The position numbers and the translations under genes were made by a program. A stretch of 64,000 nucleotides of DNA from the NCBI GenBank assembly GCA_024709225.1, contig JANJXC010000042.1, forward strand, positions 50,438 through 114,437. Direction: 5' to 3'. Shown here piece by piece: positions 19,210 to 32,301 of the stretch. Under the pieces are notes generated by a model. The model did not search any database and was not told where the DNA came from. It worked only from the letters and a program-made list of their open reading frames with translations. The DNA comes from Gammaproteobacteria bacterium. GTDB taxonomy: Bacteria; Pseudomonadota; Gammaproteobacteria; Thiohalomonadales; Thiohalomonadaceae. How positions within the stretch are numbered: the stretch's first letter is position 1; each line of letters opens with the position of its first letter.

Positions 19210-19785
19210 ATGTCGGGGGCAACAATGGGGCGCATCACCCACCAGCAGGACATCATCGAGCGGCAGATCGTTGCCATGAACATCGCCCGTTTCGATGTCG
19301 CCACGCGCAAGAAGAGCGGCTCCATCCTGACCCACGACGGCCTCTATCTCGCCCAGCTCTGGGGACTTGTCGACCTGCTGCGCGAACAGAACCAGGCCGG
19401 CCACGCCGTCCTCATCCGCCCGCACGGCGAACACGGCATGACCCTGCTCAGCGGCCTCGACAACTCCCGCCTGACCAAACTCCGCGTCGAAGGCTTCGAG
19501 CCCGCCGTCGTCGTGCAATACGGCAAGGACCTGTTCCAGGCCTGGCTCAAGCACGACCGCAAGCTCGACCAGACCACCAGCGAAAAGGTCGCCAAATGCC
19601 TCGCCGAGATCGCCGGCGTCGATGCCTCCACCTCCCACTGGGACAGCTACGGCTACCTCGCCAACTTCCTCATCCCCGCCTGGGTCCAGGGCGAGGAGCA
19701 GGAGGCCTACCTGATCGAAGACCGCGGCATCGTCTACAGCGCCGCACCGCAACTGCTGTCGAAATACTGCGCTGCGGCAAGCTGA
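19210..19785 (+). CDS. Orphan RepB-type DNA primase domain-like protein (plasmid/mobilisation-type)
   Basis: MNIARFDVATR...LIRPHGEHGMTLLSGLDNSRLTKLRVEGFEPAVVVQYGKDLFQAWLKH...HWDSYGYLANFLIP; pattern resembles RepB-like primase domains. Confidence 0.6.
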   Translation: MSGATMGRITHQQDIIERQIVAMNIARFDVATRKKSGSILTHDGLYLAQLWGLVDLLREQNQAGHAVLIRPHGEHGMTLLSGLDNSRLTKLRVEGFEPAVVVQYGKDLFQAWLKHDRKLDQTTSEKVAKCLAEIAGVDASTSHWDSYGYLANFLIPAWVQGEEQEAYLIEDRGIVYSAAPQLLSKYCAAAS

Positions 19786-20077
19786 CTGCCTAGCACATGG
19801 ACGTGACAAGCAACCCCAATCCGACGAACCCGCAGCTGTTTAGGGATCTGCCTACAGACAGCGGGGCAGGGCTATCCTCGGCAAAAGGGGGCAGATTTAA
19901 TTACGACTACGAACGTCCGCTTCATGGTCGATAGCAGCCAGTCACGTTGTGCAGAGGCCCCCTGGCTGTAGGTGTCCTGGTTCCCGCTAACCTCCCATAG
20001 CCACCCCGCTTGATTGATGCACCCTTGCGGCAGTCAGCTATGCTGCCCTTATGTGCCGTTTCCAGAGGTACAGGGTC

Positions 20078-20914
20078 ATGGGGCATGCCGTTCTGACCGC
20101 CGTGGGTGCCTATGTCGCGTTGGTGCTGTTCCTGTATTTTGCGCAGGGCAGTCTGCTGTATCTGCCCGGTATTCCGTCGCGGGAGCTGGTGGCCAGCCCG
20201 CGGGACATCGGATTTGGTTACGAGGATGTGCGCCTGGAAACCGCGGATGGCGTGGGGCTGCACGGCTGGTATGTTCCAGCCGGGGAGGCGCGCGGGACGC
20301 TGCTGTTCTTCCACGGCAACGCCGGCAACATCTCCCACCGGCTGGATTCTCTGCGCATCTTTCACCGCCTCGGACTCAACGTCCTGATCTTCGATTACCG
20401 CGGTTATGGCCGCAGCGAGGGTACACCCAGCGAGGAGGGGACGCAGCAGGATGCGCTGGCGGCCTGGAACCATCTCGTTACGGCGCGTGGCGAGGCACCG
20501 GAGCGCATCGTGCTGTTCGGCCGCTCCCTCGGCGCCGCGCTGGCCGCCTGGCTGGCGACGCGGGAGCGGCCGGGCGCGCTGATTCTGGAGTCGGCCTTCA
20601 TCTCGGTGCCGGAACTGGCGGGAGATTTGTACTGGTGGCTGCCGGCCCGGCGGCTGGCGCGGTTGCGCTACGACACCCGGGAATATCTGGCCGGGGTGCA
20701 GTGCCCGGTGCTGGTGGTGCACAGTCCGGACGATGAAATCATCCCCTACCGCCACGGCCTGGCGCTGTATGAAGCGGCGCGGCCGCCCAAAACGTTCCTG
20801 CAGCTGCGCGGTGATCACAACAGGGGGTTTCTTTTGAGCGGCGCCGAGTATGTGCGGGGGCTGGATGCGTTTCTCGCCACGCATCCGGCTGACCATGCAG
20901 CGGCAGCTCGTTAG
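20078..20914 (+). CDS. Alpha/beta hydrolase (BEM46/YfhR-like)
   Basis: N-terminal TM; LFFHGNAGNISHRLD, DYRGYGRSEG, nucleophile elbow GRSLGAALAA, catalytic D/H regions HSPDDEIIPY and RGDHNRG. Confidence 0.88.
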   Translation: MGHAVLTAVGAYVALVLFLYFAQGSLLYLPGIPSRELVASPRDIGFGYEDVRLETADGVGLHGWYVPAGEARGTLLFFHGNAGNISHRLDSLRIFHRLGLNVLIFDYRGYGRSEGTPSEEGTQQDALAAWNHLVTARGEAPERIVLFGRSLGAALAAWLATRERPGALILESAFISVPELAGDLYWWLPARRLARLRYDTREYLAGVQCPVLVVHSPDDEIIPYRHGLALYEAARPPKTFLQLRGDHNRGFLLSGAEYVRGLDAFLATHPADHAAAAR

Positions 20915-21653
20915 CGGCCTGCTGGCGCTGCTCACCGTTGCCGTGGCGGCGACGGTTATTCTCCTGCCTGCCGTTGCCCAACCGCCAGACTATCACCGCT
21001 TCGCCGATGACCGCGCCTGGCTCGGTGTGCCCAACTTTCTCAACGTGGTGTCCAATGCGCCGTTTTTTCTGGTGGCCGTGCTGGGAGTGCGTGCATTGTG
21101 GTATCCGGAGGGCGGCGCGCCTGGCGCCGCGTTCTATCGTGCACCCTATGCGCTGTTGTTTCTGGCGCTGGCCGCGATCAGCCTGGGCTCTGCTTATTAT
21201 CACCTCGCGCCGGACAATGCGCGGCTGGTGTGGGACCGTCTGCCGATGAGTGTGGCTTTCGCCGCCTTCGTCGCGGCCATTGCCGCCGAACGCTGGAATC
21301 CAATGGCCGGCCGCTGGCTGCTTGCGCCGCTGGTGGCGACGGGCGTGGGGACGGTGTTGTGGTGGCGCCTGAGCGCGGGTTGGAGCGCTGAAAACGTATT
21401 GCCGTATTTTGCCTTTCAGGGCTGGGCGTTTCTGGTGGTGCTGCTGATGATGGCGATGCCGCTGGGGCTGCGGCGGGGTTCCTGTGTGAAAGCGGTATTG
21501 GTGCTTTATGGTGCTGCGTTGGGCGCCGAACTGTTCGATCGCACGATCTTCGCCTTTGGGCAGGTGGTGAGCGGACATACGCTCAAGCATCTGCTGGCGG
21601 CGCTGGCCGTATACCAGGTGGTGCGGATGCTGCGGGCTGGGGATGGGCGGTAG
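20895..21653 (+). CDS. Ceramidase-like/alkaline ceramidase-fold integral membrane protein
   Basis: Multi-TM; FLNVVSNAPFFLVAVLG, LGSAYYHLAPDNARLVWDRLPM, GHTLKHLLAALAVYQVVRML. Confidence 0.78.
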   Translation: MQRQLVSGLLALLTVAVAATVILLPAVAQPPDYHRFADDRAWLGVPNFLNVVSNAPFFLVAVLGVRALWYPEGGAPGAAFYRAPYALLFLALAAISLGSAYYHLAPDNARLVWDRLPMSVAFAAFVAAIAAERWNPMAGRWLLAPLVATGVGTVLWWRLSAGWSAENVLPYFAFQGWAFLVVLLMMAMPLGLRRGSCVKAVLVLYGAALGAELFDRTIFAFGQVVSGHTLKHLLAALAVYQVVRMLRAGDGR

Positions 21654-21703
21654 AGGGGCGGTGATGGGGTTCGCTGCGCGCACCCATCCGGGTGGTGTGT
21701 TTG

Positions 21704-21775
21704 GTAGGAGCGAATCGTATTCGCGGGGGTCTGTGCCTGTCCCGGCGTTTTATCGCGGATATGATCCGCTCCTAC
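21704..21775. repeat. 72-bp imperfect palindromic repeat, copy 1 of 3 in tandem
   Basis: GTAGGAGCGAATCGTATTCGCG...ATCGCGGATATGATCCGCTCCTAC. Confidence 0.9.
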
Positions 21776-21841
21776 AGGTGCGGGCCTTGCGCAATTCGTA
21801 GCCCGCCGCTACGCAGGAAATTCATCCGTTGGGCGTGTTTT

Positions 21842-21913
21842 GTAGGAGCGAATCGTATTCGCGAGGATCTGTGCCTGCCCTGGCGTTTTATCGCGGATAC
21901 GATCCGCTCCTAC
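21842..21913. repeat. 72-bp imperfect palindromic repeat, copy 2 of 3
   Basis: GTAGGAGCGAATCGTATTCGCGAGG...ATCGCGGATACGATCCGCTCCTAC. Confidence 0.9.
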
Positions 21914-21980
21914 CAGTACGGGCCTCGTGCGATCCATCGCCCGCCGCTATGCCCAGGAACCCATCCGTGGGGTGTGTCTG

Positions 21981-22052
21981 GTAGGAGCGAATCGTATTCG
22001 CGAGGGTCTGTGCCTGTCCCAGCGTTTTATCGCGGATACGATCCGCTCCTAC
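21981..22052. repeat. 72-bp imperfect palindromic repeat, copy 3 of 3
   Basis: GTAGGAGCGAATCGTATTCGCGAGG...ATCGCGGATACGATCCGCTCCTAC; unit period 138-139 bp. Confidence 0.9.
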
Positions 22053-22110
22053 GGGTCCGGGCCTCGCAGAGGGACAGCGTTCAGAAAAACCCATGGAACA
22101 GGGGCATTGC

Positions 22111-22809
22111 TTACCACGGGATCTCCGAACCATCGAAGCGGAAGAAGCGCCCGCTGTGTTCGAGGCGGAACTCTTCGGCGAGGCGGCGCATGCCGCGCAC
22201 GCTTTCTTCGGGATGATGCGGGGCGTCGGGGCCGCCCATGCGGGTGTTGACCCAGCCGGGGTGGAGCAGCAGCACGCCGATGCCGCGTGGCTTCAGTTCG
22301 AGGGAAATGCCTTTCATGGCGGCGTTGAGTGCCGCCTTGCTGGAGCGATAGGCATAATTGCGGCCGCCGCCGATTTCGGCGATGGAGCCCATATGCGAGG
22401 TGATCGCCAGTACCAGCCGGCGGTCGCTGCGCGCCACGTGTTCCACCAGCGCTTCGGTGACACGCACGGCGCCCAGGGTGTTCACGCGCAGGGTCTCCTC
22501 CCAGGCAGCGTATTCGATGCTGCCCAACGGGTCTTTGTCCCAGCGTTCGAAATAGACACCGGCGTTGTTGATCAACAGGTCGATGCCGGCGGTGCGGATT
22601 TCTTGCGTCAGGGCAGTAAGCTCGTCTTCGCGGGTGACATCGAGCCGGTGCACGCGGATACCAGCGTGCTTGAGCGCCAGTTGCTGCAGGTCGCCGGCGT
22701 CAGCGGGCCGACGGCAGGTGGCGTGGACCTGCCAGCCGGCGTCTGCCAGCTGGCGTACCCATTCCAGGCCGAGGCCGCGGTTGCTGCCGGTGATGAGCGC
22801 TGTGGGCAT
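22111..22809 (-). CDS. Short-chain dehydrogenase/reductase
   Basis: MPTALITGSNRGLGLEWVRQL (TGxxxGxG), NNAG, YRSSKAALN. Confidence 0.9.
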   Translation of the reverse strand: MPTALITGSNRGLGLEWVRQLADAGWQVHATCRRPADAGDLQQLALKHAGIRVHRLDVTREDELTALTQEIRTAGIDLLINNAGVYFERWDKDPLGSIEYAAWEETLRVNTLGAVRVTEALVEHVARSDRRLVLAITSHMGSIAEIGGGRNYAYRSSKAALNAAMKGISLELKPRGIGVLLLHPGWVNTRMGGPDAPHHPEESVRGMRRLAEEFRLEHSGRFFRFDGSEIPW

Positions 22810-22927
22810 GGGATATCTCTGTCGCGGGTGGTAAGCAAAAAAATAGCACGGGATTTTGTGCATCGGAAAAGGGCGACAGGGGCAGATTTGGGGCACAATA
22901 AAACCATTCACTGCCGGTGACACTGCC

Positions 22928-23584
22928 ATGCCCTTCCTGTACCCCTATGCCGTTCTGCTTCTGTTTGCGTTCACCTTGCCGGCACAAGCCGAGGAGCTGT
23001 TTGCCGCGCTGTATTTCCAGCGCGACGAGATGACCCTGCGCAGCGGCGGGACGGATGTGGATACCCGCATCGGCCGCTTCGGCGTGAGCATCACCAGTGT
23101 TTATAACCGGTATCTGGATGCCAGCCTGGACATCGGCCATGCCAGCCTGACCCAGGCGGGAAATCCGGCGACGCAGGGGATGAGCCTGCCTGGTGAATAC
23201 ATGGGTATTGCCGTGCGCGCCTGGCCGCTACGCAGCCGCTACCTGGATGCCTGGGTGCAGGGCGATTACACCTTTCTTTCCGTCTCCGGCACGAGCGGCG
23301 GGCAGGGTGCCGAAATTGAGCTGGACGAGGCCGGTGCATCCGCCGGTGTGGTGGTCCATGCCGGTCCCGTGGACCTGCTCGCCGGCGTGCATCATGCCAG
23401 CGTGAGCGGTGACGAGATTGCCAGCGGTACGGTGACCTATACCCGCAGCGTGCGGCTGGAAGACAAGACAACCGTCTGGGGCGGCGTGGACCTGTTGGTC
23501 GACGACCGCGGCGGCACCATCGGCGTGCTGTTCAGCAGCGGCGGGCGCAGCGGGGTCACGCTGCGCTTTGCGCGCAGGTTTTAG
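22928..23584 (+). CDS. Outer-membrane beta-barrel-like protein with signal peptide (YfaZ-like)
   Basis: Signal MPFLYPYAVLLLFAFTLPAQAEE; alternating amphipathic strands; terminal ...GVTLRFARRF (aromatic C-terminus). Confidence 0.6.
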   Translation: MPFLYPYAVLLLFAFTLPAQAEELFAALYFQRDEMTLRSGGTDVDTRIGRFGVSITSVYNRYLDASLDIGHASLTQAGNPATQGMSLPGEYMGIAVRAWPLRSRYLDAWVQGDYTFLSVSGTSGGQGAEIELDEAGASAGVVVHAGPVDLLAGVHHASVSGDEIASGTVTYTRSVRLEDKTTVWGGVDLLVDDRGGTIGVLFSSGGRSGVTLRFARRF

Positions 23585-23618
23585 GCTGCAGCCTCCGCGG
23601 CCGGCTCAAGGTACATAA

Positions 23619-24625
23619 TCAAATACCCGCGGCGGGCAGATAGCTGTCCAGCAGTTGCAGATAGTTGGCGCGGGCGTAGGCCGAGGCGTTGCCGGTATGC
23701 CGCTGGCTCAACACCCCCTTCAGTTGTTCCACCGACTCGTACGGACTTTCCTCCAGCCACTGTTCCATGCCGCGCAGGATCTGCGTCAGGCGTTGCGGGC
23801 CGTGCAGCAGCAGGGCGCTGCACAGGTGCACCACATCGGCGCCGGCAAGCAGCATCTTCACGGCGTCGGCAGGGGTGTGCACGCCGCCGGTGGCGGCCAG
23901 GGTGAGTTTGACGTGGCCGTGCAGGATGGCTATCCAGCGCATGGCCAGCAGGGACTCGGCGGAGGTGGACAGGTGCAGCTGCGGCGCCACGCGCAGGCTG
24001 TCGATATCGATGTCCGGCTGGTAGAAGCGATTGAACAGGCTGACGCCATTGGCCCCGGCCTGTTCCAGCCGGCGCACCATGTTGGCCACCGAGCTGAATT
24101 GCGGCGACAGCTTCATGGCGATGGGCAGGCTGACGTGCCGGCGCAGTTCGGTGAGCAGGTCGACGTAGCGTTGCTCCACCTCGGCGCCGCTGACCTCCGT
24201 GTCGCCTGCCACGTAATACACATTCAGCTCCAGCGCATCGGCGCCGGCCTGCTGCAGTGCCGTGCCATAGTCGATCCAGCCGCCGGGCGTGATGCCGTTG
24301 AGGCTGGCGACGACGGGGATATCCAGGCTCTGTTTCAGGCGCTGCAACTGCTCCAGATAGCGCTCCTGCTTCGACGGCATGTCGCCATGCAGGGGCAGGA
24401 AGCTGGTGGCCTCGGCGTGGCCCAGGCTCTGGTTGTGGAGGTATTCATCCATCACCATGTGGTCGTGCTGCATCTCCTCTTCGAACACCGAATACATCAC
24501 CAGCGCGGCGGCGCCGGCATCCTCCAGCCGCCTGGCGGCATCGAGGCTGCGCGACAGCGGCGAGGCCGAAGGCACCAGCGGGTTTTTCAGTTCCAGGCCG
24601 AGATAGCTTGTGCGCAGGTCCATGA

Positions 24626-24629
<4 letters not shown>
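23619..24629 (-). CDS. Dihydroorotate dehydrogenase-like (class 1) flavoprotein
   Basis: MDLRTSYLGLELKNPLVPSASPLSRSLD; KLSPQFSSVANMVRRLEQAGANGVSLFNRF; TGGVHTPADAVKMLLAGADVV; overlaps nifJ end. Confidence 0.88.
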
Positions 24630-28225
<3,596 letters not shown>

Positions 28226-28306
28226 CGTATCCTCCGTTGTTGTGCGGACCGTTGTGTCCGGTCCTGCGGCCAAGCATAGCCCAGATCGGCGGTATTAACT
28301 CATCGG

Positions 28307-28444
28307 TCGCGGATGCGATCCGCTCCTACGGTACGTGGCCCATGCCGGGGCGCATGGCATTCGCGCTGGAGCGGTGGCTCCGCCCGGCGGTGTATCGCCG
28401 ATGCGATCCGTGCAGCCCATGTAGGAGCGAATCGTATTCGCGAC
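28307..28444. repeat. Two half-copies of the GTAGGAGCGA palindromic repeat flanking a diverged spacer
   Basis: TCGCGGATGCGATCCGCTCCTAC (28307-28329) and GTAGGAGCGAATCGTATTCGCGA (28421-28443). Confidence 0.75.
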
Positions 28445-28461
28445 AGCCGGAGCCTCGATGC

Positions 28462-29391
28462 TCAATGCACCCCCATCAGCACCTTGATGTGCGCAGCGGC
28501 GCTGCGGCCCAGGGCATTCATCACGTAGCCGCCCTCCAGTGTCGAGACGACGCGGTTTGCGCAGTGGACGGCGGCGAGATCCATGATGCGCTCGGTGACC
28601 CAGGCGTAGTCGGTGTCGAGCAGGTTGAGGCCGGACATGTCGTCCTCGAAGTGAGCATCGAAGCCGGCGGAGACCAGGATCAGCTGCGGCTTGAAGCGGT
28701 CGACCGCGGGCAGCCACTGTTCGGTGATCGCCTGCTGGAACTCCTCGCTGTAGGCGCCGTTGCGCAGCTTGCTGTGGATCAGGTGGGGGCGTTCGGCCAG
28801 CGGCGTGTCCGGATAGAACGGGTGCTGGAAGCTGGAGCAGAACAGCACGCGCGGGTTGTCCCTGAAGATGTCTTCGGTGCCGTTGCCGTGGTGGGCATCG
28901 AAGTCGAGGATGGCAACCCGTTGCAGACCGTGGTGCTCCAGTGCGTGGGCGGCAGCGACGGCGATGTTGTTGAAGAAGCAGAAGCCCATGGCGCGGTGGC
29001 GTTCCGCATGGTGGCCGGGCGGGCGCACGCCGCAGAAGGCGGTTTCCATTTCCCCGCTCATCACCAGGTCGACGCCGAGTACGGCGGCACCGGCGGCGTG
29101 CAGTGCGGCCTCGAGGGTGTGCGGCGCGAGCCAGGTGTCGGGGTCGAGCATGACCGGTGACTGGCCGGGCGGCGGCGCGCGGGTGAACAGGTCGTCGACA
29201 TAGGCGGCGTCATGCACGCGCAACAGCTGGGCGCGTTCGGCGCGGGGCGCATCGTAATGACGCAACAGCGGCATCAGCTGCGAGGCCACCAGCCGATCCT
29301 CGATGGCGTGCAGCCGTTCGGGGCTTTCCGGATGGAAGCCACCCATGTCGTGTAACAGACAGTCGCGGTGGGAAATATAGGCAGTGCGCAT
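28462..29391 (-). CDS. Histone deacetylase-family (AcuC/class II-like) deacetylase
   Basis: FHPESPERLHAI, FCGVRPPGHHAERHRAMGFCFFNNIAVAA, ILDFDAHHGNGTEDIF, LILVSAGFDAHFEDDMSGLNL. Confidence 0.93.
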   Translation of the reverse strand: MRTAYISHRDCLLHDMGGFHPESPERLHAIEDRLVASQLMPLLRHYDAPRAERAQLLRVHDAAYVDDLFTRAPPPGQSPVMLDPDTWLAPHTLEAALHAAGAAVLGVDLVMSGEMETAFCGVRPPGHHAERHRAMGFCFFNNIAVAAAHALEHHGLQRVAILDFDAHHGNGTEDIFRDNPRVLFCSSFQHPFYPDTPLAERPHLIHSKLRNGAYSEEFQQAITEQWLPAVDRFKPQLILVSAGFDAHFEDDMSGLNLLDTDYAWVTERIMDLAAVHCANRVVSTLEGGYVMNALGRSAAAHIKVLMGVH

Positions 29392-29517
29392 GGGGTCGGC
29401 CGGACGTGGGGGTACGTTTCAAGGTATCACCGGCATCGGTATCTGGCTACCACGGAATTCGATCCGGGCGAGGCAGATTTGTGGTGATCAACTGTGCTTA
29501 AATGAAGGCTTGCCTGA

Positions 29518-32220
29518 ATGATAGAAAAACTGGGGAACGTCATGGGACAACATTTTCTGAAAAAGCTTTTCGAACCCAAATCCGTGGTTATTTTCGGCGC
29601 CAGCGATCGCCCCGATGCGGTGGGCGCGCTGGTGTTCAAGAACATGCTGGAAAGCGGTTTCAAGGGCGATGTCTATCCCATCAATCCCAAGCGTGACGTG
29701 GTGCAGGGGCAGAAGGCCTATCCCTCGCTGGAGGCGCTGGGCAAGACCATCGACCTGGCCGTCATCACCACTCCGGCCCACACCATTCCCGCCATCATCG
29801 AGGACTGCGGCCAGCACGGCGTCAAGGCGGCGGTGATCATCTCCGCCGGTTTCCGCGAGGTGGGGCCGCAGGGCATGAAGCTGGAGAAGGCGGTGCTGGA
29901 GAATGCGCGCCGCTACGGCATCCGCTTCATCGGCCCCAACTGTCTCGGCATCATGCGCCCCGACATCGGCCTCGACGTCACCTTCAACAAGGGCGGCGCG
30001 AGGCCGGGCAACGTGGCCCTGGTGTCCCAGTCCGGCGCCATCTGCACCGCCATCCTCGACTGGGCGGCGCCCAACGGCATCGGCTTCTCCGCTGTGGTGT
30101 CCACCGGCATCTCCGCCGACCTCGATTTCGGCGACGTGCTCGACTACCTGGTCAACGACCCCAAGACCGACAGCATCCTGCTGTACATCGAGGGCATCCA
30201 CAATTCGCGCACCTTCATGAGCGCCGTGCGCGCCGCCTCGCGCGTGAAGCCGGTGCTGGCGCTCAAGGTGGGCCGCCATACCTCGGGTTCCAAGGCCGCC
30301 ATGTCCCATACCGGCGCCCTGGCCGGGGCCGATGATGTGTTCGATGCGGCGCTGCGCCGCGCCGGCGCGGTGCGCGGCATGCGCATCGGTCACCTGTTCT
30401 CCAACGCCAGCACGCTGGATGCGGGATTCCGCGCCAGGGGCGAGCGGCTGTGCATCCTGACCAACGGCGGCGGGCCGGGCGTGATGGCATCGGACCGCGC
30501 GGCGGACCTGGGCATTCCCTTGGCTGAACTGACGGAGGCCACCCTGGCCCGTCTCAACGAGGCGCTGCCGGCCACCTGGTCCCACGGCAACCCGGTGGAT
30601 GTCATCGGTGATGCCACGGCGGAACGCTATTCCGCCGCGGTCGATGCCTGCCTGGCCGATCCCGGCGTGGATGGTCTGCTGGTGATCCTGACGCCGCAGG
30701 CGATGACGGCGCCCAACGAGGTGGCCGCCGCGGTGGGGGCCATTGCCCGCCAGCACAAAAAACCGGTGCTGTGTTCCTGGATGGGACAGACCCAGGTGGC
30801 GGAAGGCCGCGCCACGCTGGTGCAGGCGGGACTGCCCATCTTCCATACCCCGGAGGCGGCAGTGGAGGCCTTCGCCTCGCTGACGGCGTATTACCGCAAC
30901 CAGCAGCTGCTGCTGCAGGCACCGGGTCCCATCTGGCAGAGCGTGCCGCCCGACGTGGAGGGCGCGCGCCTGATCATCGAGGGCGCCCTGGGCGAGGGAC
31001 GCAAGGTGCTGTCGGAAAGTGAATCCAAGGCGATCCTCGGCTGCTTCCACATCCCCTCGGCGCGGGCGGTGGTGGTGCGTTCGCCCAACGAGGCCCTGGT
31101 GCAGGCCGCCTCCATGGGGCTGCCGGTGGCCATGAAGATCAACTCGCCCGACATCACCCACAAATCGGACTCCGGCGGCGTGCGCCTCGGCATCAACACC
31201 GCCCAGGGCGTGCGCAGTGCCTATAACGACATCATCACCGCCGTGCGGCGCAACCGGCCCGAGGCGCGCATCGATGGCATCACCGTCGAGCCGATGCTGC
31301 AACGCCCCAACGGCCGCGAGCTGCTGGTGGGCATCTCCACCGACGCGGTGTTCGGCCCGGTGATCACCTTCGGCGCTGGTGGCATCACGGTGGAGGTGAT
31401 GGGCGACCGCGCGGTGATGCTGCCGCCGCTCAATCGCTTCCTGGCCAAGGATCTGATCCAGCGCACCAAAGTGGCCAAGATGCTGGCCGCCTTCCGCCAC
31501 ATGCCGGCGGCGGACATGCTGGCGCTGGAGAATGTGCTGCTGCGCGTATCGGAGATCGCCTGTGAGCTGCCCTGGGTCAAGGAGCTGGACATCAACCCGC
31601 TGATCGTTGACGACAGCGGCGCCATCGCGGTGGATGCACGCGTGGTGGTCGATTATCACAACGCGACCCACGAGCGCTATGACCACATGGCGATCTATCC
31701 CTATCCGAACCAGCTGGTCACCCGCTGGCAGCTGCCCGACGGCACCGACCTGGTGATCCGGCCAATCCGGCCGGAGGATGCAGAGATCGAACAGGAGTTC
31801 GTGCGCAAGCTGTCCGATCAGACCAAGTACTTCCGCTTCATGCAGACCATCGACGAGCTGACGCCGTCGATGCTGGCCCGCTTCACCCAAATCGATTACG
31901 ACCGCGAGATGGCCTTCATCGCGGTGGTGGAGAAGGATGGTGGCGAGGAGGAGATCGGCGTATCGCGCTATGTCACCAATCCCGATCGCACTACCTGCGA
32001 GTTCGCCGTCGTGGTCTCCGATGCCTGGCAGCGCAAGGGCATCGCCCACCGCCTGATGGATGCGCTGATCGAAACCGCGCGCCTGCGCGGCCTGCGCCTG
32101 ATGGAGGGGGAGGTGCTGGGGAACAACCACGACATGCTGTCCTTCGTGCGTGCCCTGGGCTTCTCGGTCAGCACCAGTGTGGAAGACCCGGCCATCAAGT
32201 ATGTGTGCAAGGAGCTGTGA
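29518..32220 (+). CDS. ADP-forming acyl-CoA synthetase/GNAT acetyltransferase fusion (Pat-like)
   Basis: CoA-binding domain (SVVIFGASDRPDAVG), succinyl-CoA ligase-like SHTGALAG, ATP-grasp region, C-terminal GNAT (WQRKGIAHRLMDALIETARLRGL); 900 aa. Confidence 0.92.
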   Translation: MIEKLGNVMGQHFLKKLFEPKSVVIFGASDRPDAVGALVFKNMLESGFKGDVYPINPKRDVVQGQKAYPSLEALGKTIDLAVITTPAHTIPAIIEDCGQHGVKAAVIISAGFREVGPQGMKLEKAVLENARRYGIRFIGPNCLGIMRPDIGLDVTFNKGGARPGNVALVSQSGAICTAILDWAAPNGIGFSAVVSTGISADLDFGDVLDYLVNDPKTDSILLYIEGIHNSRTFMSAVRAASRVKPVLALKVGRHTSGSKAAMSHTGALAGADDVFDAALRRAGAVRGMRIGHLFSNASTLDAGFRARGERLCILTNGGGPGVMASDRAADLGIPLAELTEATLARLNEALPATWSHGNPVDVIGDATAERYSAAVDACLADPGVDGLLVILTPQAMTAPNEVAAAVGAIARQHKKPVLCSWMGQTQVAEGRATLVQAGLPIFHTPEAAVEAFASLTAYYRNQQLLLQAPGPIWQSVPPDVEGARLIIEGALGEGRKVLSESESKAILGCFHIPSARAVVVRSPNEALVQAASMGLPVAMKINSPDITHKSDSGGVRLGINTAQGVRSAYNDIITAVRRNRPEARIDGITVEPMLQRPNGRELLVGISTDAVFGPVITFGAGGITVEVMGDRAVMLPPLNRFLAKDLIQRTKVAKMLAAFRHMPAADMLALENVLLRVSEIACELPWVKELDINPLIVDDSGAIAVDARVVVDYHNATHERYDHMAIYPYPNQLVTRWQLPDGTDLVIRPIRPEDAEIEQEFVRKLSDQTKYFRFMQTIDELTPSMLARFTQIDYDREMAFIAVVEKDGGEEEIGVSRYVTNPDRTTCEFAVVVSDAWQRKGIAHRLMDALIETARLRGLRLMEGEVLGNNHDMLSFVRALGFSVSTSVEDPAIKYVCKEL

Positions 32221-32301
32221 CCGGTGTGCAATCACCGTCCCTGGCACTCATGCCGGGGGCGGTGGGTACGCGGGGAATGCAATTCAGGGAGGATATACAC
32301 C

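Noticed and set aside
19786-20077. Search for tRNA or small RNA in the long gap after the primase-like ORF
   Set aside because: No cloverleaf, CCA-type end or terminator could be assembled by eye.
21704-22052. Possible CRISPR array
   Set aside because: Repeats are 72-bp palindromes with ~66-bp related, non-unique spacers and no cas genes nearby; fits REP/BIME-like elements.
29488-32247. 919-aa minus-strand ORF opposite the acyl-CoA synthetase/GNAT gene
   Set aside because: His/Gln/Asp/Gly-rich composition typical of antisense shadow ORFs in GC-rich DNA; sense strand encodes a clear conserved protein.
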